A stretch of DNA of 64,000 nt from Benincasa hispida (GCF_009727055.1 NC_052349.1:46816276-46880275); one strand, 5' to 3'. Shown: positions 45,977 to 57,707, counted from the stretch's first letter. A program made the numbers and translations. Notes: generated from the sequence alone by a model not told the origin.

Positions 45977-46353
45977 TACTGAAAAGTAAAAAAATTATTT
46001 GTGAACTAATTAACTCTAATTTTTAATCCAATTTATTAAGCAAATAATAATGTACCCATACTCATTATTCTTTTACTACGATATTGTAGTGAGTCAGAAT
46101 AGCCCCCACCGAAGGGCAGCTGATTACTCCTTCACTGAATCAAGACATCCTTGACTAAATACTAATACCAGAATAACTCGTATCTTTACTAACACTTAGT
46201 AAGTCTTGTATACCCTCCATTTTCGAATTACTTGGTTTTTGTAGGTCCGGTTGAGTTAGTTGAGTCGGTTTTGACCAGTTCAACCTAGTTTTTAGAGTTT
46301 TTGGGCCGGTTCAGGCTGGTTTAAAATGTTCGAGGCCGACTCAAGGGTGTTGC
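45977..46353 (-). other. Short leader of copia B with an inverted block
   Basis: 45977-46225 matches the start of the copia A leader. 46236-46345 is the reverse complement of the ACCGG/CCGGT-rich block of copia A (36421-36540). The leader then ends at the 3' LTR of copia C; no PBS or own 5' LTR remains. Confidence 0.65.
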
Positions 46354-48198
46354 TGTTGGAAGAAAGAAACATGCAGCGGAAGAAAACATGATCATTAAGC
46401 ATTATAATTCATTAATTTTGACATGAAAATAAGCATGTTCACAGAGAACTAAGAGGGTTTCAATACATACCTTTGAAGAACCTCTTGAATCTTGATCTTC
46501 AGCTGCAATCTCCTTTTTCTTTGGTTGTGAACCACCACAAGATCTTTCCTACTATTCTCTTTGAGCCTTAGATTGAGTTGTGGGACTCAAAACATGCTTG
46601 AACTTAGGGAATTGGAGGAGAGGTTTTCTGGTTTTTCAACTTGTTGAAGAACATCTTCAACCTTCAAAAACTCAGCAATTCAGCAATTGCATCAGCTTTT
46701 CTACTCAATCAAGAGTAGTTTTATTACATGACTCTCACACAAACTGATCACTTCAAGTGATTCCAGCTCTTGAAAGTGGGAAAATCCCACATTTCCCATT
46801 TTGAATTTGGTTTTCAAAATCAAAAATTTTCCCAATTTTAATTCTTTAACCAAAATTGAAATTTTATTAATTTTACAAAAATTAATTCACTAATCAATCA
46901 AATAATGTAATTAATTCTATTAAAATTAATAATTAATAATTAATTAAATAGTTTAATTAATTCTATTAATTCAATATCAAATATTAAATTAATTTGTCAC
47001 TAAATCCCATCATCATGAATCCTCATTCATGAAATTAATATTTAAATCATATTTAAATATTAATTGATTCTCCAATTACGTTAATTCCAAAATTAAATAT
47101 GTAATTATACATATAATTATCAATTCCCTTAATTCGAATTTGAAAGTTTCAAATCAACTTATTATGTTATTCTAAGGCTAATTTCGTTTGTGAGCTAGTA
47201 AAGGGACCTAATGGATCTACAGATCATGGGCTCCAACGATCCGAGCTTAATTGGCTAAAGACTTTACACCGAATTAACCTTTATTCGTTAACTATCGAGT
47301 CACTCCACTAAAACCCAGTAGTTGCACTCCCCTCACTATAGATATATTTTGTCTACTGATATAACCATAATTAGTAATTAACCCTTCATAGTTTGTGCGT
47401 AATAACAGCTGGGTCAAAAGATTGTTTTAGCCCCGAGATTACCTCTTGTTTCTTAAGTCCCAATAGTCCTCTAATGAACAATTGGTTTAAGATCCAATCA
47501 TCAAACCGAGTCCCTCTGGGGCCAATGAGAGGGTGGGGCCCCTTGTTCAAGACCCAGAGTCAGCACTTAAGGGAATAACCTCTCTACTATCGCTGAAAGA
47601 GGTTAGGAGTGAATTCCATCTTGCACCCTATGTTCTCAGCTATCTACCCGATCTTACCCCTGAAATGGGAGGCTTATTGAGTTCTAAGGATAATCCCGAA
47701 TAAATAGGAGTCCATAGTTAGCTTAGGATTAAGATTAAGTTACCTAGGTTATCGCTATGAAATAGTCAGTCTTAAACAGTAAATAGCATTATAAAGTAAG
47801 AGTGACTTATTTCTTTGTCTAATTTTATGAACTCTCAGTGCATAGGACGCCCCCAGTGCTTATGTCACCACATGAAGGAATTAGGATCACTTTGTTTGTA
47901 GCACTTTACAACTTCTTGTAACAACTACAGAGTGGGCCACATCCGATAGTGTTACCAGAATAAGGTACCCAACCTTATTCGTATATTATAGATCATTTTG
48001 ACTATTTACCCGGACTTGATCCACTTTTATGTCTCCACATAAAGTTCAAGTACTCATGTAATAGTCATGGATCTTTTAGTTTATTGGATTTATTTCTAAA
48101 ACGAAATAAGCAATTCATATATTCAATGACAACTTTATCAATTTACATAATGAGTTTATTGTTTACAAACCACGAGTTTTAGGACATAAAACCCAACA
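46354..48198 (-). mobile_element. 3' LTR of copia C
   Basis: 1845 bp. Left end TGTTGGAAGAAAGAAACATG, right end AAAACCCAACA, followed by the PPT-like AACTCCCACTTGGAC. Matches the ends of the LTR at 53025-57570 and differs clearly from the copia A/B LTR, so C is a sister subfamily. Confidence 0.85.
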
Positions 48199-49606
48199 AA
48201 CTCCCACTTGGACTAAAACTTCAGTGGTAACATACATATGAATACATTGAGTTTTGAGTTTTAGAAAGAAATGCAATAAACTAGGGCATCACATACCTAT
48301 GATTTGCCTTTAGGTATCACATACCCATCCTTAGGTATCACATTCCCATGGGTTTTTCTCCCACTTGCCCTAGGTTATACAACCCGTAGTCCTAGTTTCA
48401 ATATGTGATCCTCAAACACTTTAGCCGAGAGGATCTCTGTAAACATATTAGTATATAGTGGACTCGATTCAAAACAATAAAGGGAAAATATATTATTTCC
48501 ACAACTTCTCATTTCTCGATACTGTCACCAAGACCTAATGACTTGAGTTTCCACTAAACCCAAATAATGGCTAGGCTATCATACATTCCTCCCACTACAT
48601 CGAGGTACCCTCAAATCTTTGAGTTTCCACTAAACCCAAATAATGGCTTGGCTATCCAAACAACTTTTGTTACAGTGTCATCTTTAATCAATAACTCTTT
48701 ATTGATATACACTTTGCTTTTTATGGAAACTAAATAATACATGGTGATCTCATATACTTTTCTAGAAAAAGTTTAGCATTTGTCAACACAAACACTTGAT
48801 TTTCTTTTACATGAAAAGTACACTACTTTTGGGTTGCCTACAAATAGACATGCTATTTGAACAGTATTCCAATACTTAAGGTTTCGACACTAATATATGA
48901 AGTATTTTGCTTCTCTGTACTCCCTGATTCTCTGTACTCTTTACTTCGATCTAATTGAAGTATTTTGCTTATTAAGTTTTATGCACCTTGAACTTTTCAA
49001 GTGTTTTAAACTTACAACTTAGGTAAATACAACGGTACTTTAGAATAACTAATAAAATATTCATACCCTTCCTTATGTTTTAACATTCACCAGACCACAA
49101 AGATCTGAATACATAAGCTTTTAAGGGTTCTTTGGTTCTTTTGATCAACTTATCTTCAAGACAAGATACACATAGAGTTAAAAGATTTGTCTTCTAACTT
49201 ATTTAGATGACCACTTTCAACCTTCTTAATCTCATTAAGACATGATGTGACAATAATCTTAATTACCAAAGATAAGTACCAGAATACATCTTTTACCTTA
49301 TTATTTTTCAACCGTTTTAAATATCTAAGTATTTGAAATGGCCTTAAACTTTGGTTAGTTTTAACAAAAGTTGCTTTATAGTATAAAAAATATAAAATAT
49401 AACGTTTGCTAATGAACATTTCATTTATAACAACAGATTATATTCAACATGTCCTTTACAAAAGATAAAACAACTTTTATTACATTAATAAAAGTAACCG
49501 GATTCATCTTTTATCAGCAACTCTAAAATCTCCCACTGGTCTTTCTGAGATATTCTCCCATGTTCATAACCTGGAGCATTTTCTCATTGTAAGCAATCCT
49601 CAGGAA
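48199..49606 (-). pseudogene. Copia C pol remnants
   Basis: Only about 1.4 kb stand where a full copia pol would need over 3 kb. Recognisable pieces are a pre-integrase scrap (49156-49419, YLSLVIKIIVTSC and NKLEDKS) and a pol-end scrap near 48420. A phrase built on GAGTTTCCACTAAACCCAAA is duplicated at about 48544 and 48621 (period 77 bp). No catalytic motif can be read. Confidence 0.6.
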
Positions 49607-50477
49607 CTAGTTTCCTTGTTTTACTTTCTCCACTTTTTTCTCTGCAAGGTATTGTGGGCAGTTTCTCCTCCAGTACCCATCCTTGCTACAATAGAAACAT
49701 TTTCCTTTGTCTGCAACTTTGGCCTTGTCTTTGTGGCTAGTAGAAGATTTCTTTTTCCCTTTCCCTTTGTTCGTTTTCAAGGGAATACTCTTATTCTTTG
49801 AAGAAGAAGGAACATCAGACCTTTTTGAGGATGATCCTCTATTCTCAGTAGCGACAATGTTTACCTCTGCTTCTTGTCCTTTTGTTCTCAAAATGGATTG
49901 AAAAGCTTGTAGCTCATTGAAAAGTGCGGTCAGGTTGTATTCTATCTTGTTTATTAACACATTGGTACGAAATTGCAAGAAGCTCTTCAGAAGAGACTCT
50001 AAAATAAAACTGACTTGACTTTTCTCATCTACGACAGCTCCATTTACCTCTGCTACATTGAAATGGACCATCATGTAAAGGACATGTTCTCTAACAGAGG
50101 CCTCTTCTTTCAATACGGCAGTTGTAAACATATTTGATAGCATCATGCCTTAGGGAGAAGAACGGTTGTCCAAACATCCCACGCAAAGATTCCATAATCT
50201 CTTGGCAGTACTCATGCTTTCATGTTTTTTAGCCAAGACATCAGATATGTTGACAAGAATGTAGACACGGGCTTTCTTATTCACCTTTGTCCATCTGTCA
50301 TATGCTTCCCAAACAGTTCGGTTTGCATTTGAGCTAGGGATGGGAGGACACTCCTCTGTCAAAACGAACCTTAAATCATCTTATCACCAGTATTGTGTTC
50401 AAATTTGATTTCCATGTAGCATAATTGTCCTCAGTTAATTTATCCAAAGCCAATAATTGTACTAATGAACTCATCAT
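49607..50477 (-). pseudogene. Copia C gag
   Basis: Start at 50477 or 50474 on the minus strand (MMSSLVQLLALDKLTEDNYA). 49607-50146 is open (179 codons): VREHVLYMMVHFNVAEVNGA, DEKSQVSFILESLLKSFLQF, a Lys/Ser-rich basic stretch, then a knuckle CFYCSKDGYWRRNC, in which His is replaced by Tyr. A frameshift near 50150 separates the N-terminal part (50150-50362). Confidence 0.8.
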
Positions 50478-51002
50478 TTTGAAAATATAAACAAATTTCT
50501 TTATTAGTGAATTGCTTTTAAACTCAATCATGTTTTAGCAAAGTAGTAATGTACCCAAAATTCATTATTTTTGCAACGATACTATAGTGAGTCAAAATAA
50601 ATGCTACCGATGGGCAGTCAAATACTCTTTCACTAAAGAAAGACATTATTGACTAAATACTATCTCCAGAATAACTCTTATTCCTATAGTCATTTAGCTA
50701 TCGTTTTTTGTCAGAACTTACTAACAGTTTAGTAATTCCATAAGTGTAACCCTCCATTTTCAGACATTAGAGGTCGACCCCAACGATGCTACTGAATTGG
50801 AAAGTCAAGGTTGGAAAACGACCTAGGAAATCCTATCCATTTCTGAAGTTTGAGTTGTTCCAAATCCTATGTTACAACCCTCCAAGGGTATAGCCGTCGT
50901 TAAATGACTAGCAAGGGCCGCCTAAAGCTAACCTTCATGCGCAACATAGGAATCTCACAGTCCAAACCAACGAAAGAGACCGCAGGACATGTTGACACAT
51001 AT

Positions 51003-51490
51003 CCTTTACCCACTTACTATGAACTGCTTCCCCCATTCACCTTGATCTTAACCCATATAAACACTTTCCGAATGGAGTAGTCGAGGTATAATCGACACGA
51101 AGCATTGTATAGACCTCACGGTGTGAACTTTCTAGGGATGTGAGAGTTGAAATCAATATATCGTATATTTAATTTTACATTGAACAAATTCCCTTCATTC
51201 ACCTTGATCTTGATCCCATGAAAACACTTTCCGAATGGGGCAGTCGAGGTATAATCGACATGAATTGTTACACGGATCTCATGGTGTGAAAATCTTAGGA
51301 CGTGAGATTTAAAATAAAAACATCACTTTTGATTTTACTGTGAACAACTTCCCCTATTCACCATAATCTCAATTTATGTAAACACTTTCCGAATGGAAGT
51401 CACTCCTAGGGTGACACGAAGTGAAACATGAATCTCGATTGTGAACTCTTAGGGACGTGAGAGCTAAAAACAACATATCATATATGTTAT
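51003..51490. repeat. Three tandem ~160-bp units in copia C leader
   Basis: Each unit has GAAC, then a TTCCC block, ATTCACC, AACACTTTCCGAATGG, a GACACGA or GACATGA block, a TCTCA-GTGTGAA phrase and a GTGAGA end. Copia A has one such unit near 35515, so the array grew in the C lineage. Confidence 0.75.
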
Positions 51491-52388
51491 TAATCTCCCA
51501 CTGAAGCATTATTAAATTACCACTGAAGCATTCTAATAACATATCATATATGCTATTAAACTCCCACTAAAGTGTTCTAATATTTGTTTCGGTATATCTT
51601 TATTTAGGAATGTTCCGACTAATTAAACAACCGAAGTCTAGGTGTTTATCCATGTATAACAATTATATTTGGATTTAAACTATGATGTCTAGGTGATAAA
51701 CTAGTTTTAAAACCTCACACCACTCACATATTGCTCATAAAATTGGTTAACAATGCTCAATTATTTGGCCATAATCCCGAGGTAGGAGGTGTTCCATGGA
51801 CCGTCAACTTAAATACCTCCAGGCTTAGACAGGATTATATACTGGTTGTAACCCAAGTTTTATAAGATAACAACCTATTTTAACTATTAAAACAAGTGGT
51901 TAACCTACGTGAGTATGCAATTTATCTTTATTATGGATTTTAAATGTTTTAACCCAATTTTATAACTTATAAAACTTTAGACATGGTGTACATCCATAAT
52001 ATACATTAGATATATGATTTAATATAACCCTTATATTAAAATATCTGAAACCCTAAACATACATACTATATATTATGACACTTTATAACATACTTTCATT
52101 GCATGTAACATGCTTCCTATGGTGGTATTTTAAATCTACATGGCATACTATATGCACATACAAAATTTATTTAATTATAACAAACATCACATGCATATAT
52201 AATTAAACACAAACTTATATGGTTTAGTTTTGGCATTCTCAAGCAAAAAAAAATTGCCTAGACTATTGCAATAATAACCAAAACTAGCTCCAAAACACCT
52301 CTAGACCGCCCTAAACCAGACCCAAACCTCTCAAACCGGACTTCCAATGCTCAAAAAATGGCTTAACCAGGCAAAAACCCATAAAGTA

Positions 52389-52737
52389 CCATCAAGCATC
52401 GAGTATGCCATCGAGCATCGAGTATGGCATCGAGCATCGAGTATGCCATTGAGCATCGAGTATGGCATCATGCATCGAGTATGCCATCAAGTATGAGCAT
52501 CAAGTATGCCATCGAGCATTGAGTATGGCATCGTGCATCGAGTATTTACCAAAATACCATTGAGTACCATTGAGTATGGCATCGTGCATCGAGTATGTAC
52601 CAAAATACCATCGATTAAATGCCATCGAGTACCATCAAGTATGGCATCGTACATTGAGTATGGCATCATGCATCGAGTATGCAGCAAAATACCATCAAGT
52701 AATGCCATTGAGTATGGCATCATGCATCGAGTATTGG
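52389..52737. repeat. GCATCGAGTATG minisatellite
   Basis: The core GCATCGAGTATG and its variants (CATCAAGTATG, CATTGAGTATG) repeat about every 20-22 bp in the first third. They are then interspersed with a longer unit containing ACCAAAATACCATCGA. Periods not divisible by three make it readable in several frames without meaning. Confidence 0.85.
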
Positions 52738-53010
52738 GTAATGGTTGAAAATCCAGTTTCTACTGCTCGACCTTCTTCACTTCATTCTTCAATTACAACC
52801 TAATTGCAATTATAATGACGCTAATTGAATTATAGACACTTAATCACACATTAAGGCCCATCAATCAAGAGCCAATTATAAGAATTACAACTTAATTGAA
52901 GAGAATTCAATGCCAAAACTCAAAAAAACCATATCAGTTCACCATTTTCATACAACTTATGAAAAATACCCACCAAGCCAAAATTAACTCGAATTGAATG
53001 CTTAAATGAT

Positions 53011-53022
53011 GCTCTGATACCA
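53011..53022 (-). other. Copia C PBS, initiator tRNA-Met type
   Basis: GCTCTGATACCA on the plus strand is the exact complement of the tRNA-Met PBS, two bases before the LTR start at 53025. Confidence 0.9.
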
Positions 53023-53688
53023 ATTGTTGGAATACAGAAACATGCAGCGAAAGAAACCATGATCATTAAGCATTCTAATTCAATAATTTTGACATGAAAA
53101 TAAACATGTTCACAGAAAATTAAGAGGGTTTTAACACATACCTTTGAAGAACCTCTTGAATTTTGATCTTCAGCTACAATCTCCTTTTCCTTTAATTATG
53201 AACCACCATAAGGTCTTCTCTACTATTCTCTTCAACCTTCAAAAACTCAGCAATTCAGTAATTGCATCAGCTTTTCCATTGTTGAATTCCTCTAATTCCA
53301 AGTTGCTCCTCACAAATTCTCAAATTCAAATCTTCAGTGAACCAAGAGATCTTCTCTACTATTCTCAGCCTTGAATTTGAGTGGTCGAACTCAAGATTGA
53401 AGTGAATTATGATGGGAATTCAACTGAGTTTTAGAGAGAAGAAAGCTTTCTACATAAACTAATTTCTCAACCTTGAAATTGAGTGGTGGAACTCACAATT
53501 GAAGTGAATTTGTGAAGGGAATGGAGTGGGTTTCAGGTGAAGAACTCTAGTGTAGAAAACTATTTTTCAGCAGCCATCATCTTTTTAAAACTTGAGAAAT
53601 CTAAGAGTTGTTATCACAATCCTTCATGCAACCTAAGTGAAATTAAGTCAATGCCACATTAGATTGATGAAGGAAGTGTTCTAGGTGG

Positions 53689-53970
53689 TAAGGTTGGAAA
53701 AAATCCCCACGGGGTAAGGTACCTGCAGGTCCCTACCCCGATCAGGGTGGAGAATTCTTGATTTGACCGAGGATGGGGGTTAAACTCGGGATTCTAACTG
53801 GGGGGTCGAGGATGGGGAGGGTATCCCTGCCACGTCCCCATCCTCGATTACTTTTTTTTTATTTTTTTAATATATATATATATATATATATAATGGGGAG
53901 GGGGGAAATACCCTCTGTGAGGATGAGGATGGGGACTCTCGGCCCCACCCCAGCCCCGTTGCCAACCCTA
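53689..53970. mobile_element. hAT-like MITE with 8-bp TSD
   Basis: 282-bp insertion flanked on both sides by CTAGGTGG (53681-53688 and 53971-53978). Terminal sequences TAAGGTTGGAAAA and, inverted, TAGGGTTGGCAAC agree at 10 of 13 positions. The interior is GC-rich with inverted GAGGATGGGG/CCCCATCCTC blocks and an AT microsatellite (53869-53893). An 8-bp TSD and a TAGGG-type terminus are typical of hAT elements. No transposase, so non-autonomous. Confidence 0.8.
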
Positions 53971-54204
53971 CTAGGTGGGACTATTATAATCATTCCACTT
54001 CATACTCAAGGAGATTGTGGATTTTTCCACTATGAAGTTAATTTCCATTTTTTCTTGGATATTTGTAATACATAGTAGAATAAGAGAACAAATCTAAAAA
54101 TATATTACATCTTTAAAATATTTGCAAATATGGGTGAGTTGACTAGTCAATCTTTAATTTTTTTTTAATTTCCAATTTCGCCCTCTCTTGTCTTATTTTA
54201 TTGT

Positions 54205-54800
54205 ACACTTTTTTTTAGTCTTTTTGTTTTCTCTCTTCTTCGATTTTTGCTTCTTCCCTCCCTTTTTTCATTTTATTTTTTTTCTCAGTTTTTACTTCTT
54301 CTCTTTTTATTTTATTTTATTCTTTCCTTTATCCAATTTTTGCTTCTTTCTTTTATTTTTTTATCTTCTTTCATTTTCTTCTTTCTCCCTTTCTTTTTCT
54401 TTGCTTTATTTTTTATTATCTTTCATTTCTTTCTTTTTTCCTTTCTTTTTTTATTTTTTAATTTTCTTTTCTTTCTTCAGTTTTTGCTTATTCCTTTTTT
54501 TTTTCTTTCTTCAGCTCTTGCTTATTCCTTTTTCTTATTTTTATTTTCTTCCCTTACTCCAATTTTTGCTTCTTCCCTTATCTTTTTTTTATTATTTTCT
54601 TTTCTTTTCTTTCTCCGATTTTTTGCTTCGTCCCTTTCTTTTTCTTTTTTTAGTTTTCTTTCATTTTTTCGGTTTTTGCTTCATTTTTTTCTATTTAATT
54701 TTCTTTCCTTTTTTCAGTTTTTGCCTCTTCTCTTTCTATCATTTATAAAAAATTTCTTTCCTTTATTTGAATTTTTTCTTCTTCCCCTTTTTTTTCACAA
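54205..54800. repeat. Polypyrimidine tract of degenerate ~45-bp units
   Basis: About 600 bp almost purely C/T on the plus strand. A phrase of the type CAGTTTTTGCTTCTTC recurs near 54245, 54291, 54337, 54479, 54563, 54618, 54672 and 54716. Two overlapping ORFs of 186 and 201 codons run through it, made of Phe, Leu and Ser only because the DNA is pyrimidine. Confidence 0.85.
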
Positions 54801-54929
54801 GAATTATGAGGCCAAGTTTGATACGCAGGACTTGAAAGTACTCAATTCATAAGTGACTTAATACCAACAAGCCAATCATCAAGTTTGATTATTATAAAAA
54901 ATAATAAATATAAATAGCAAATGAAAGTA

Positions 54930-55975
54930 TATCAGTGATAGCCACTAATATTTTCTATCATTGATAGCTTAATCTTTTGATTATATTTTCGTAGTTAAAT
55001 AGCCACTTATAGAGAATCAATCATTGATAGCCAACTTAGTGAATTTAATTAATAAAGTTGAATCTCGAACTAAAATGTAAGTGAAATGCCTAGAAGTTAT
55101 CACTAATAGCATGTTTATCAGTGATAGAAGCTATCATCGAAAAGAAAAGAGACTTATAAATGTTTGGAAAGGACAAGAAAGGGGCAAAAAGGTGTTCAGT
55201 GGCTATGATTGATAGAAGCTACTACTGATAGCATGTTACTAGTGATAGAAGCTAATACTAATAGCATGTTATCGATGATAGAAGCTATCCGATAGCACGT
55301 CATCGGTGATAGAAGCTACCACTAATAGCACGTTATTCGTGATAGAGAACGATCACTGATAGCATGATATCAGTGAGATCATTGATAGCATCTTATTAGT
55401 GATGTTATCAGTGAAAGAAGTTATCATTGATAACCACAATATGAGTGATGTTAGTGATATTGATGATAAAACTTAGGTGATATCTATATAGCGAGTTTTT
55501 TTCAAAGGTGATAACCAGTTATAGAAGCCTATCATTGATAGCCTTAAGTATTAATATTTTAAGGTTGATTTTAATTGATGAAAGTCTATCAGTGATAATG
55601 ACCGATAGCTGCTATCAGTGATAGCCATGATAAAAGATTATTAGTGATAACTACTATGTAATCAAAGTTGTTGATCTTCTTTCAAAGTTGATCACTATTT
55701 ATAAATCTATCATTGATAGCCACTGATAGCCTTAAGTAGTAATATTTCAACGTTGATTCCAATTGATGAAAGTGAATCAATGATAGCTACTAATAATTGA
55801 TAGCAAATTAAAAGCTAATATTTCAAGATTGTATTAATTTTTCTCAAATTGAAAGCTATCGCTGATAGCAACTATCATCGATAGCAATTCATAGAAGCTA
55901 TTAGCGATAGCAGCTATCAGTGATTATCACTGATAGCTGCTATCAGTGATAGCTTTTAATTTGAGAAAATCGAAA
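54930..55975. repeat. Array of self-complementary GATAG repeats
   Basis: Dozens of copies of CTATCAGTGATAG and variants (ATCACTGATAGC, TATCATTGATAGC, GATAGAAGCTA) in both orientations. Spacing is irregular. The motif is close to its own reverse complement, so almost any two copies can pair. No ORF. Confidence 0.85.
55839..55969. repeat. Long hairpin at the end of the GATAG array
   Basis: Arms 55839-55877 and 55931-55969 pair at 36 of 39 positions. A second, perfect hairpin with 19-bp arms (55906-55924 and 55926-55944, one-base loop) overlaps the right arm, so the two foldings exclude each other. Both were checked base by base. Confidence 0.9.
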
Positions 55976-57570
55976 AGAAGCGAACAAAATGGTGGCTAGG
56001 CATAGTTTTTTTAGTCTTTTACCATTTTTTGATCTATATATGAAATTATTTTATCCTTGTACTACATATTCTATTATTTTGAGCTTGAATTCTATTTATG
56101 CAACTAGCCCTTTTTTCTTTAATTTTAATTAATTCACAATTAACTAAAATCAAAATTTCGATTTTTGAAATTGAAATAAAAATGAAAATTAATTTTATTT
56201 TAATTAATTAAATAATAATTTAATATCAAATATTAAATTAAACACACACCTAATTTTAGACATGAATCCTATTCATGTAATTAATATTTAAATCAATATT
56301 TAAATATTATAAACTCTTCAGTTTAATTTAATTTCGATAAATTAAATGTTAATTGTATCGAATATAATTATACAAACCCTAATTTGAAACTGAACAATTC
56401 AAATTTAAATCCTAATTTACAATTAGAACATTTCAAATTGAAACTCTAAATTCAATTTGAACAATTCAAGTTGATCATTTCAAATTCAATCAATTTACCA
56501 ATTCTAGGTGTTCATGTTTTACGAGCTAGTCAAGGGACCTTATGGACCTACAGATCATGAGCTCCAACGATTTAAGATTAATTAACTAGAACTCTTTAGA
56601 CCGAATTAATCAATATTCGTTAACTACTGAGTCACACTACTATAGCTCGATAGTTGCACTCTCCTCACTGTAGATATATTTGTGTCCAAATCATAATCAG
56701 TAAGTCGACCCTTCATAGGTTGTTCGTAATAATGGTTGGGTCAAATGTTGTTTTACCCCGAAATTACATTTTGGTCCTTAAGTTCCACTGATCCTCTAAT
56801 GAATAATTAGTTTGTGATACAATAACTAAATTGGATCCCTCTCGAGCCAATGAGAGGGTGGGGGCCCCTTGTTCAAGACCTGGATTCAGCATTTAAGAGA
56901 ACAACCTTCCTCTTATCCCTATATCGGGTAGGCGTGAATTCCATCTTGTACCATATGTTCCCAACTATCTACCCAGTCTTACCCCTGAAATGTGAGGCTT
57001 ATTGAGCCAACACTGAGCCAACCCTCACCTATGTAAATCTAATGATAATCCCAAATAAACAGGAGTTCATAGTTAGCTCAAGATTAAGATCGAGTTACCT
57101 AGGTCATCTAAGTGAAATAATCAGTCTTAAATAGTAAACGGCGTTATAAAGTAAGAGTGACTTATTTTTTGGTCTGATCTTATGCAAACTCATTGCATAG
57201 GACCCTCCACTCCTCATGTCAATACATGAACAAATCAGGATCACTTCGTTTGTAGTAGCTTACAACAAATTGTAACAACTATAGAATGGGCTGCATTCGA
57301 TAGTGTTACGAGAACAAGTCATCCAACCTTATTTGTATACTATAGACCGTTTTGGCTATTTACTCGAACTTGATCTATTTTTATGTCTCCACATAAAGTT
57401 CAAGTATTCATATAATAGCCATGGATCTTAGTTTATTGGATTTAGTCTTTATAAGTGCAATTTACAAATTCAATAACAACTTTATTGAATAAATGTTGAA
57501 TAACATCTTTATTGATGATAGAAAATGTTTAACTTTACAAACTTTGAGTTTTAGGACATACAACGCAACA

Positions 57571-57707
57571 AAAATGCATATTCACTTAGGGTTAACAAAT
57601 AACAAGTTGTTTTAATTAGTTAATATAGGTCATTATCTTGTAAAACTATGGTTACAAACTCACCTAGTGACAAGCCCAAAACTTATGTCGTTAATAAGCT
57701 TCAAACT
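57571..57707. other. Unassigned AT-rich spacer
   Basis: 137 bp between the copia C LTR end and the next gypsy LTR. No ORF and no recognised repeat; could be the decayed flank or the missing PBS side of the element at 57708. Confidence 0.4.

Larger units (their letters stand above)
50478..53010 (-). other. Leader of copia C with tandem units and a minisatellite
   Basis: Untranslated leader of about 2.5 kb. A unit of about 160 bp occurs three times (anchor GAACTGCTTCCCCC, GAACAAATTCCC, GAACAACTTCCCC at 51021, 51182 and 51342; shared AACACTTTCCGAATGG). A minisatellite lies at 52389-52737. An AT-rich stretch (52800-53010) leads to the PBS. ORFs at 52487-52803 on both strands are translations of the minisatellite. 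Confidence 0.7.
53025..57570 (-). mobile_element. 5' LTR of copia C, enlarged by insertions
   Basis: Starts TGTTGGAATACAGAAACATG and ends TACAACGCAACA. Parts at 53025-53688, 53979 to about 54050 and about 56110-57570 align with 46354-48198. Between them are a hAT-like MITE and a block of about 2 kb made of a polypyrimidine tract and a GATAG array. A partial internal duplication of the first 300 bp is also suggested (similar CTCTTCTACTATTCTC-type phrases near 53215 and 53350). Confidence 0.8.

Noticed and set aside
52389..52737. Possible CRISPR-like array
   Set aside because: Units are contiguous and variable, with no unique spacers, in a plant retroelement leader.
52487..52803. ORFs with repeated MASCIEY-like peptides on both strands
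   Set aside because: Direct translation of the minisatellite; open in several frames on both strands.
54188..54852. Two long ORFs (186 and 201 codons) that look like multi-pass membrane proteins
   Set aside because: They consist of Phe, Leu, Ser and Tyr only because the DNA is a polypyrimidine repeat; two frames are open at once, as expected from composition.
54930..55975. Possible CRISPR or tRNA-like cluster from regular stem-loops
   Set aside because: Irregular spacing, no constant spacer length, no tRNA arm pattern; motif itself is palindromic.
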